DNA of 64,000 nt, from contig CANTUV010000072.1 of the NCBI GenBank assembly GCA_947685225.1, positions 8,742,001-8,806,000 of the forward strand, read 5' to 3'. The translations under genes were made by a program, and so were the position numbers. Source of the stretch: Garcia nutans (Eukaryota; Streptophyta; Magnoliopsida; Malpighiales; Euphorbiaceae). How positions within the stretch are numbered: the first letter of the stretch is position 1; every line of letters begins with the position of its first letter. The notes under the pieces are model-generated. The model was not told the DNA's origin, did not search any database, and saw only the letters and a program-made list of their open reading frames with translations. Below, one piece after another: positions 33,285 through 43,135 of this stretch.

Positions 33285-33975
33285 GCATTGTGGTTTTTCA
33301 CCCTCAAAATGGATCTTCATCCTTTGAGATCGGGTCTTCATCCTTGAAAATGGATCTTCATCCTTTGAGATCAAGTCTTCACCCTTGAAAATGGATCTTC
33401 ATCCTTTGAGATCGGGTCTTCACCCATGAAAATGGATCTTCATCCTTTAAACTTCGGGTCTTCACCCCCTTTGAAATTGGATCTTCATCCTTGGAATCAG
33501 GTCTTCACCTTTGAAAATGGATCTTCATCCTTGGGAATCGGGTCTTCACCCTTGCAAATGGATCTTCATCCTTGGAGATTGAGTCTTCACCCTTGAAAAT
33601 GGATTTTCATCCTTGGAAATCGGGTCTTCACCCTTGAAAATGGATCTTCATCCTTTAAAATTCGAGTCTTCACCCCTTTGAAATTGGATCTTCATCCTTG
33701 GAATCAGGTCTTCACCTTTGAAAATGGATCTTTATGCTTTGGACATCGAGTCTTCACCCTTGAAAGTGGATCTTCATCCTTTAAACTTCGGGTCTTCACC
33801 CTTGAAAATGGATCTTCATCCTTTGAGATCGGGTCTTCACCCTTGCAAATGGATCTTCATCCTTGGAGATTGGGTCTTCATCCTTGCAAATGGATCTTCA
33901 TCCTTGGAAATTGGGTCTTTACCCTTGAAAGTGGATCTTCATCCTTTGAGATCGGGTCTTTACCCTTGTTCAGCT
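33285..33975. repeat. 41-bp minisatellite of N1
   Basis: Units of about 41 bp combine AATGGATCTTCATCCTTTGA with GATCGGGTCTTCACCCTTGA. The wording is close to the E1 array at 5513-6298 (43 bp). About 16 units; the plus-strand ORFs through it are not genes. Confidence 0.9.
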
Positions 33976-36425
33976 CTTTTAGCTGGATTGATCTTTTATC
34001 GTTTGCATCTTCATTATTTTGAGAGTTCTAATGTTTCATTCTTTTGTTATTTCTTTTTGCAAAAATTCAGCTATTTTTAATTGGACCTTATATCCTCTCC
34101 TTGCCCCCCAAGGATTTTTTTCCATGTAATCTTTGATTGATGTTTTTCTTGTCTAGTTCTTTGCATAAGCACGCATTTCTTCCCTTTGCAAAATTACTGG
34201 AGCTTTCTCAAGCAATGGGCTTTCCATGCTCCCCTAATTTGATATCTTCTTTTGATTCTTTACTTCACAGGGTGTTTGTTGTTTACTTTGAAAAAGAATA
34301 AACAACACAAGACAAGAAAGTACGATGTGATATACTCATGTATGCATGATATGCATGAATGATACTTACAGTTGTTCCATCAACTCACAAACCAAGGTGT
34401 TCAGCAGAAGTATTCTCATTGGTTCCTTTCATATACTCGTTTAGGTCTTGCATTGGAATAAAAGAATGCTTCCCATTTATGACTTTTATCTTTGAGATAT
34501 TGAAAACATGAATAATGGGGACCCTAAGCAGCAGAGTCAGGGATTCATCTATTTTGAACTATGTTTCAGTATGTCAGTTGATAGCTTCTTCATGACCTTG
34601 CCAGTAATCATTCCCTTTGCCCAATGTATCCTTTGGAGGTTCAACATACTTCCCTTAACTTGAAGGCTTTGTATGACAAAACTCTTTTTTTTTTAATTTT
34701 GATTTTGAAATCAAATGTTGGCTTTGCTAAATTAATGTCAATGCACCTCAGGACTTGATTTTCCAAAATAACATATCTATAACATGACAACCCTAGTTAC
34801 CGTACTAAACTCGGGAATTATTTCTATTTAAGCAAGAATTGTTGCACTTCAGATAGTTACATACACATTACTTGGCCAAAGGTCTCATTGAGTTTAAATA
34901 TTGTCTATCTCATATGCATGCTTATTCAAACTATCTCCACTAATAGACTCTACCTACCAAGAGAGATCAACAGGTCTTTGATAGGCTTGAAATGGGGTCT
35001 ATAAGGGACATGGGTTTAAGTGAAGGCCATTTTGATATTGGAGCTGGTGTGACACAATGGACAAACCTTCACACTACAAATTTCTTATTGAAAGACAGAG
35101 CTTTGAACATTCTTCTTTCTTTTTGGCATTAACTTGAATCTTGATTAGGACAATTTTTGCCCTTGCAAAACGTTTGTTACCCAAATTTGTTTCTTTTCTT
35201 CTTTTCCCTTTTCTTTCCTCTTTATTTTTCTTACTCTTCCCTTTTCTTTCTCTTTCCTTACTCTTCCCTTTCTTTTATCATTTTGTCTTTCTTTCTTGTA
35301 AAACTATCAAGTACATAACTTTCAAGAACTGGATGGTCTTCCTCTTTTTTCTCCAATTTTGATTGAATCTTTGGTTGGGTTGGACTAATTCAAGTAAAAA
35401 TGACTTTATGAACCAAATGGATGCCTTTTGCTGCTTTAGGTAAAAGAGAACTCAGTTGGCTTTCTGAACCACCTTTTTAGGTTATATTTTTTTTCTTTTT
35501 TTTATTTTTTCTTTTCTGTTTTCCTTTTTTCTTCTTTTATCTTTTCTTTTTCTTATTTTTTGTTTGTTTGTTTGTGTTTGTTTATTTTTTTTGTTTGGTT
35601 CTAGCTCTAAAAGAGTTGTCTTGTTTGTAATAACTTGGGCTTCCAATAATGGATGAGTGGAGTAACATAAATATTCTTTAACAGGGATAAATCATTGTTA
35701 CTCTGATGTTGTCTTGATATATTGGAAATACTAAGAAAACTTCAACTACCTTTATGGTATTGAGAACTTCAACTACCCATATGGTCTTGAGAACTTCAAC
35801 TATCTTTATGGTCTTGAGAACTTCAACTATCCTCATGATCTTGACTAATCATTGCTTTCTTTGATCTTCTTGCCTCTTCATCTTAGTGATCATAAGACTT
35901 GTCAAAAGTATCACAACATCTCAGGGTAGGTTGTTGGGGTTATATGCTAATGAAAAGAAAGCTAAAACCTTATGAAGGCTCAAAGGGACAACTAGGGATT
36001 GATATTTAATAGGGTGGATACTAGTTGTTGGCTAACCAAACAACGCCTAGATCATTTATCTCTTAAATAAGCAGAGTTCAATTTTGCCTCGAAAGTTTGT
36101 CAAAGCATGTTCTAAGACTAACTAGGACCTAGACAAAGGTAATTATGCAGGAGCCCTCTCTAAGTAAGCATACACAACTCAATGCTATAGAGCAATTCCC
36201 TCACCTAGTAAAGTCATTCGAGTCATGATGCATAAATATATTAATTCATGAATTATTAAGCTAGATTTCTCAACGGTTGAGCACCAAAATGAACAAAGAC
36301 CAACAAGATTTTTTATGAAAGTAATTTATTCAAACAAATTTAAATTTGAAAAACAAGATTGTTCCAATTAAACATTAAAGAAAATAAAATAAGAGAAACA
36401 AATAAGCCAAGGGAAGTTTGTTGAG
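33976..36425. other. Conserved noncoding block of N1 in place of pol
   Basis: No supported ORF. It is collinear with 3380-5512, 6370-8190 and 45850-47520. Landmarks include CTTAACTTGAAGGCTTTGTA (about 34656), ATGACAACCCTAGTTACCGT (34786), and a pyrimidine tract at about 35484-35600. It ends at the 3' border of gag (AGCCAAGGGAAGTTTGTTGA). Pol is absent from N1. Confidence 0.75.
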
Positions 36426-36429
36426 TTAA

Positions 36430-37997
36430 GCTTCTTCTCCTTTCACATGTTTAATTTTTCCATCTTGAAAAGAGGATAAGACAAAATCTTCTTCCAATCC
36501 TTTTCCCACCATGAGGGTTGCCGGTGGAGGTACTCTATTGAACCTTGGAAATGGATCCAGCTCAGGCAGCTTGCCATTATCAATTAAATTTTAAATCTCA
36601 TGCCTCAACTTCATTCAATTGTCCATTTCGTGTCCAGGCCTTTGATGGAATTGGAAAAATGCACTAGTATCAAAGTTAGGTGGAAGAGGACTAGGCAAAA
36701 GACGAGGAGTCAAGGGTTGTAACAATCCCTCTTTTGTAGCTTATTGAGAACCCAAGATAGTGGCTTCCCTAATTCTGAAAACTGCCTCATTATTCCTTGA
36801 CTAGTGGTATTAACATAAACTTCTTTTTGTGCTTTGATTGCCCGACTGGTAGTTCCCTTTCTCATTCCTTTTTATTGAAAAGTGATTCTTCTCCCTTTCC
36901 CACTCTTCAATTTATAGACCAGCTTGGAGAAGATATTTGAAATCCCTTATAAGGGTGTGAGACATCCTTTAAAGGAGATTGGGCAGGACGCCTCTTATAA
37001 TCATCCTTATTTGATCAGATTCATCGGGCCTTTTCTTGAGCAAATCAGCCTTATTTCTCCAGGTTTTCACATAGTCCACAAAATTCTCATTTGGCCTTTG
37101 TCTAATAGACTCAACTTCCATTAAGGTATCTTCGAGCTCGACATTATACCCATATTGCTGAATGAAAGCCTTGTACAACATGTCCCAATCTTTTTGAGTA
37201 CTTTCCTCCAAGGTGTTGAACCAATTTTGAACAATAGGGTCCAATGAGAGCATAAAGTACCTTAGAGTTTGAGCCTTAGTAGCTCGGGCAGACTGCATAG
37301 TAGTGATATAATGCTTTACATGGAGGTGAGGATTTCCAGTTCCATCAAACTTCACAAAAGATGGCATCTTGAACTTGTATGGAACTTCTTCATCTAGCCC
37401 AAATAATTTGTCAACTTCTGACATTTCTTCGGTTTTCAATTTCTTCTCAAATTTCTTTTCTAAATCAGCAATCATCTTTTCAACATCAGAAGTCTCGGTC
37501 TTTTCAATAGTTGCTGTCTCAACAACCTTCGGCTCCTTTTTGTCTTGAGGATCATGGTAGTATTGAGCCCAATCATCATCAATGATCACCTTATCATCAT
37601 CAAAAACTACTTCACCAACTTTAGTCTTCCCTTTGTCCTTTGGCTTCTTAGTGCTAGCAGATGCTTCGGCATGATTTTCTAAAATTACAGTCAATTGGTT
37701 CTTCATGGTCTCAGCTAGGGCCTCTTTTATTTCTACCATTTTGGCATTGAGGGCTTCATCCACCATTCTTTGAATTTGTTTGGGATCCATTGTTTTTGGT
37801 GAGCAAGTGATTGAGTCATTACTAGATTCTTCATCTCCGGCGTAGGTCGGATTATTGTAAGCTTTTGAACTGTCGTAATCCAGGGCTGTGAGCCAGAGAG
37901 GATCAATGATATGAGATGCATGTATGCATGTATGCACAAACAATAGACAAAGAAAGATAATTAGGACGTTCCTTCCAACCTTATAACATCCAAACAC
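36430..37997 (-). pseudogene. gag: gag of non-autonomous Tat element N1
   Basis: This is the best-preserved Tat gag in the window. The open frame 37997-36969 covers YDSSKAYNNPTYAGDEESSN (equivalent of the P start, but the ATG is replaced by CTG), a Lys/Glu-rich linker, and a full capsid domain (FVKFDGTGNPHLHVKHYITT, LRYFMLSLDPIVQNWFNTLE, NENFVDYVKTWRNKADLLKK). It stops at PNLL. 36968-36430 continues in shifted frames through a zinc-knuckle region and ends near QDGKIKHVK. The gag ORF may instead begin at MDPKQIQRMVDEA (about 37790). No protease follows. Confidence 0.8.
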
Positions 37998-38951
37998 AAA
38001 TGGCGAGTCTGTTTTCCTAGGTATATGGCTAACAAAATACCAGCATGGGATATCTTATTTTTGAATATTTCTCTCGGACATTTCAACTAGTAGTTATATT
38101 TTTAAAGATGGAAATCAACTTATGATAATTCCCATTAATTAGGTTTTAATCCATTTAACTCACTAATGTAGCTTTTATGCTATGTTGGATTAAAACTAAA
38201 TTAAGAGGTTTATTATAAATAGATTTCTCACTTGAAAAAGTAACTAATGATTCATGCCAAAAACAAGCCCATGGTTAATTACTCTTAGTATAAACTATGC
38301 TCACAATTTATTTTTTGGTATTTCTTAATTTCTTAATTGACCTAAATAATTGGCAAGCTCTTTGTAAGAAAATGTTGAATGAAAATAATTTGTTTATAAG
38401 CCCATTGTAAAAAGATTTTAGAAGAAATGGATTTTGGGCTTAGTATTTGGGCCATGAGCAAAAGAATTTTTGATTTGTTTTTTAGAAAAGTTTTATATCC
38501 AAAGACCATCTTGAAAAGTTTTGAAAATAGCTTTGGCCTTTTGTACTTTAAAGAAAAATTTATTTTGAGCTTACAATATACTTAGGTCATATTAGAAAAA
38601 GAACAAACCAAATAAGCCATGATTTAAGCCAAGATAAATTAACCATAGTCAAACAACATGCGCTTGCGGTAAAACCTAAGGAAAGTAACTAGGCCAATTA
38701 CATGAGCTTTAGTCTTTGGGTAAAAAGGCTTAGGTTCCCATAGCAAGTATATAAAAAATTGTAAGAGGCTATGACTGGTTATGCCATGCTCGATCTCCAT
38801 ACCTTGAGTGAAAGTATGATATCCCTTACATAACACAACACGGGTAACACGAGCATCCTAACTCACGTACACAATGCAATCTAATATGATGCAATGGATA
38901 ATATCATTATAAGAAAGAATAGAATAATAAAAAGACCAACACAATCAACGT
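37998..38951 (-). other. 5' leader of N1
   Basis: Noncoding leader between primer site and gag, nearly collinear with 48430-49440 in O. Both contain GAGCTTTAGTCTTTGGG and CTATGMSTGGTTATGCCATG. No ORF recognised. Confidence 0.6.
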
Positions 38952-38953
38952 CT

Positions 38954-38976
38954 CTTATCCCTAGTGGAGTCTCCAT
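38954..38976 (-). other. Primer-binding site of N1 (mutated)
   Basis: In element sense ATGGAGACTCCACTAGGGAT against TGGCGACTCCACTGGGGA in O, directly after the LTR. The changes fit decay of a Tat-type site of the tRNA-Arg class; the tRNA assignment is from known Tat elements. Confidence 0.7.
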
Positions 38977-41211
38977 TGTGAGCGGGGATTTCCCCCCCCC
39001 CCCCCCCCCACTCCTGGTGGAAAGGTTCTTGGGACTTCGGCACTATTTAGGCTCGGGGCCTTAGAGAACACAGACCTAAGTCTGAAGAAAATGAATTTTC
39101 CACCCGGATGGGCCGAGAAAAAGAAAGGGGTGGATGACTCGATTCCTAAGGAATCCCCAACCCCCTAATGGGTTCAGAAAGTTGGGTACGTGTGGGGAAG
39201 GTGAGAAATGGTCCAGTACCCTCACAATGCCCGGTTTATTGGAACCGGCCTCCTTTACATGTCTTAATATTATAAAATTCTTAAATATAACAATATTATC
39301 CTTATTACACACAACAGTTGAAATAAAGCATCGTTATATTAAAAATCAAAACAATGTCTAAGCAAAACAAATAAATGGACACCCATCTGAAAATGGAAAC
39401 ATGTCCTTACATAATCCATGCCTAAATAGGACACCCACCAAAAAAACATGTCCTTTACATTAGTTCTAAAATAGAAAAGCAATTTAAATTACATGATATT
39501 TAACTAATGAGGAACCCACCAAGTCGAAACATACCTCTTACAACATTTGGAAATCTAAATAAATCGATAAAAGTAAATAACCATTCATCATAAATAAATC
39601 ATTCATCGAAGATATTAAACATCAATAGAAAGTAAACATCCATCCATGATAAATTAAATAAATCAAGCATTGAAAATAAACCAACAAAGCATTGAAACTA
39701 AATTAAAGCATATAATAAACTACATAATCAAATATAAAATTAAATAAAGCAAATAATGATTCAAATTAGGGCTACTGTTTCTATTTAAGATTCTTTAATG
39801 TGTTTAGGGTTTTAGAATTTATGGATTTAAGCTACTGTGAGTTTTAAAGGAATTGAAATGATTAAAGTTTTACAATTTAAGAGGTTGATAAAGTTCTTTG
39901 ATTAACCAAATTAGTGTTTGAGGAGTGAAATCATGAAATTAGGGTTTGTACACTTTAAAACATTAAGTTTATGATTATTAGCTACTTACTGTGTTAAATT
40001 TTAACATTTAAATTTATATATTTTTAAGGTTTTAAAGATTAGGATATAGAAAAATTAGGGTTTAAGGTTTTAATGGAATTAGGGTTTAAAAAAACTAGGG
40101 TTTAAATAATTTGGTTTGAGGTTACTGTCTTGATTCTAAAGTTGAATTAGGGTTTAGAGTTTTCGGAGAATATATTTTATTTTAGAATTTGGAGAAACAA
40201 TTTATAATTTTATGAAATTTTATAAAAATGCACAGAATGATTTAAGGTTTATAGAAACAAAAAAGATATTTTTTAGGGTTTTGGAAAGAAACAGATTCAA
40301 TTTAGGGTTTTGAAAATTTGGAAAGCAAATTAGGGTTTTGAGATTTTGAAGAAACAAAAATAACAATTTTAAGATTTTTGGAAAACAAAGACATGAATTA
40401 AGGTTTTTAAGCTTTAGAAAAGGTAAATTAATATTCTAGGGTTTTTGAATCGAAAGAGACAAAAACAATAATTTTTGATCTTGAGTGATGAAGCTATTGT
40501 AAATTAATGAAATAAATAAAGAAATTCATACCTTCATTTGTTGGTTCCACCAAAAATCACTTCTTGGATGAACAAGAACAAAGACAAGCTTAGCTGCCTT
40601 TGACGAGTTAAATTGCTTGCTTGCTTCTTCCTCTCAAATCTCAAATTCTACTATTTGATCCAAGTCCGATTGCTCCTAGTTTTTGTTCCAAATTTCAATC
40701 TAAATTTCGTCCTCAATTCTTTTCCCCTCCTTTATGTGTTGTTTCAGTCCTCAATTCTTTTCCCCTCCTTTATTTTAGTTATTCACGGAATCTAACATTA
40801 ATTAAGAAAAGGAAACCGAAACCTAATTATATTTGGTTTCGAAAAAATTTGCGTCGAAAAAATTTCGCTGGAAAAAAAAACTGCTGCAAAAAAATTACGC
40901 TGGTGAAAAAGCTGCCGTAGCTGGGTGCGGGCTGCAGGGCTAAAATTGGCCTGCGGGCCATTTTGTCGCAACCCTTTTCGGCGACGAAATTTTTCGTTGC
41001 CAATTTTCTGTCACCGATTTTTATTTTTATTTTTATTTGTTTATTTTTTTATTTTTCATTAATAAAAATTAAATAGTAAAGCAATTATTATTTAATTAAG
41101 ATAACACAAAAATTATTTTGGACTAATTAAAATATATTGGATAACACAAAAATTATTTTATACTTATTAAAATATATTAGACCAGACTGGGTCAAAAATT
41201 ATGGGTCTACA
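38977..41211 (-). mobile_element. 5' LTR of Tat element N1
   Basis: 2235 bp, TGTGAGCGGGGATTTCCCCC to AATTATGGGTCTACA. Partner of 30374-32604. It differs by a C18 homopolymer (38992-39009) in place of TCGCCCCC. At 40740-40780 a second copy of CCTCAATTCTTTTCCCCTCC replaces the TATA-containing segment. The cassette is at 40845-41015, with TTTAGGG-type words at 39760-40460. Confidence 0.9.
38992..39009 (-). repeat. C18 homopolymer (G18 on element sense)
   Basis: Eighteen consecutive C, while the other Tat LTRs have only five at this place. It could be real slippage or an assembly artefact. Confidence 0.9.
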
Positions 41212-41216
41212 CGACC

Positions 41217-41663
41217 CCTGTTAAAGTCTAAAACATTATTATTTATTGGCCAAAACCTCACTCATAATCCTTAACCCTAATATTAATCCGTCCTTAAAAC
41301 AAATTTTAATTCTATTCGGAAACTAATTTCAAAAAAACAAAGAAACAATGTCGATCTGAGCAACCATATCGACATGGACCAAAGTCATGTCGACCTAGGG
41401 CAACTAGGTCAACATGGCCTTTGGCTAATGTCGACCTGGGCATCCAGGTCGACATCGACATGAGCCAAGGCTCACATCACCTGGGCCCTCCCAACTTGAA
41501 CTAGTTTCGTATTTTTAATTTTTTTTACCGGATCATCCAAAAAACTTGGTTTAGGGTTTTGTAGCTGAGTTTGTGCCTTTTAAAATTGTAGATCAGATCA
41601 AATTTATTTTGGCATTCTTTAATTAGGACCGTATTAACTTACGACCAAAATTAAGGGTCTATA
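41217..41663 (-). mobile_element. 3' LTR of Tat element O, right part
   Basis: Continues 28698-30373 after N1: CCCTGTTAAAGTCTAAAACA matches 51124 onward in the O 5' LTR. It contains the GTCGACCTGG/CCAGGTCGAC cassette (41350-41480). The end AAGGGTCTATA is mutated from GGGTCTACA. The TATA box of the 5' LTR is altered here (ATTTATTGG at 41241). Confidence 0.85.
41350..41480. repeat. GTCGACCTGG/CCAGGTCGAC inverted-repeat cassette (O 3' LTR)
   Basis: Repeated palindromes such as GTCGACCTGGGCATCCAGGT and GTCGACCTAGGGCAACTAGG are joined by CATGGNCNNWGGCTCATG words. The partner cassette is 51240-51430. Confidence 0.8.
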
Positions 41664-41754
41664 GTTTACCCCCTGCTTGAACTATCTTGAATTGATTCAG
41701 AGAGTGAAAAGCAACAAAACTTTTAATTTTGGCAAAAATAGACTAAATTTTCTC

Positions 41755-42735
41755 AAGATGGTTTTAGTTTCGGGTTCTGGACCCTGTTCAAGTTCTGGAC
41801 TCAAAAAGATTTGCGTTCTGGACCTGAGACAATTTGGGTTTTGAACTCAGTTTGAGTTATGGACTCAGAAAAGATTTGGGTTCTGGATTCGGTTCGAGTT
41901 CTGGACCAAAAAAAGACTTGGGTTCTAGACCCGGTTTAAGTTCTAAACTAAAAATAGACTTGGGTTCTGGACCCGAGATGATTTGGGTTCTGAACCCGGT
42001 TTGACTTCTACACTCAGAAAAGACTTGGGTTTTGGACCCCGGATGGTTTGGGTTCTGGACACCGTTTGAGTTCTGGACTCAAAAAAGACTTGAGTTCTAG
42101 ATCTGAGATGTTTTAGGTTCTAGACCTAGTTTGTGTTATGGACTCGAAAAAGACTTAGGTTCTGGATCCAGGATGGTTTGGGTTCTGGACTTGGTTTGAG
42201 TTCTGGACTCAAAAAAGACTTAGATTCTGGACCCGAGATGGTTTGGGTTCTGGACCCGATTCTAGTTCTGGACTCGAAAAAGACTTAGGTTTCTAGACCC
42301 AAGATGGTTTGGGTTCTAGACCCGATTTGAGTTCTGGACCCGAGGCGGTTTGGGTTCTGGACCCAGTTCGTGTTCTAGACTCAAAAAAGACTTGGATTCT
42401 GAACTCGAGATGGTTTGGGTTTTGGACCTGGTTTGAGTTATAGACTAGGAAAAGACTTGGGTTTTGGACCTGAGATGGTTTGGGTTTTGGATCCGGTTCA
42501 AGTTCTGGACTAAAAAAAGACTTGGGTTCTGGACCAGAGACGGTTTGGGTTCTGGACCCAGTTTGAGTCATGGACTCAAAAAAGACTTGGGTTCTGGACC
42601 CGATATGGTTTAGGTCTAGATCCTGTTCGAGTTTTGGACTCAAAAGAGACTTGTGTTCTAGACCCGAGACTGTTTGGGTTCTGTACCCAGTTCGAGTTCT
42701 GGACTAAAAAAGATTTTGGTTCTAGACTCTAGATA
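41755..42735. repeat. TTCTGGAC minisatellite of element O
   Basis: Units of about 65 bp consist of three half-units: GGGTTCTGGACCCGAGATGG, GGGTTCTGGACCCGGTTTGA and GTTCTGGACTCAAAAAAGAC. Clearly related to the 43-bp array of P, but with an extra half-unit. The minus ORF 42293-42643 is a by-product. Confidence 0.85.
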
Positions 42736-43037
42736 CCTGCAGAAATAAATTAGAGTCAGTAAAATATTTTGAAAAAATTCAATTATTATTTTATTATATT
42801 ATTTTTTTGTTGGATGTAATAAATATTTATTGAAAGTATCTATACTCATAACGCAATACTATACACATTATTGAAATAGATAAAAGATGAAGTACATAAT
42901 TTTGACTAACTAAAGTTAAATGACTTTACATAAAGAAATTTATAATAAATGGCAACAACACGTGAACTTGTCCCCCCTTTTATTTGATTTGATTTTTTTA
43001 TTATATTTACTATTTTTGACTTATATACATTTCATTC
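42736..43037. other. Spacer upstream of PMD copy C
   Basis: AT-rich, no ORF; the probable promoter region of the plus-strand gene that follows. Confidence 0.4.
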
Positions 43038-43046
43038 TTTATAAAG
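43038..43046 (+). promoter_or_regulatory. TATA box of PMD copy C
   Basis: TTTATAAAG, 90-98 bp upstream of ATG 43136. It corresponds to the TATAAAAAG of copy B, which lies 85 bp before its exon 1. Confidence 0.55.
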
Positions 43047-43135
43047 AGGTCGTGCTATTTCTCTTCTTGTAAACTAAATACTATCACATTGAATATTTCA
43101 ATTCCATTGTAAGATTCTTAAAGCTCAAGCACTTA

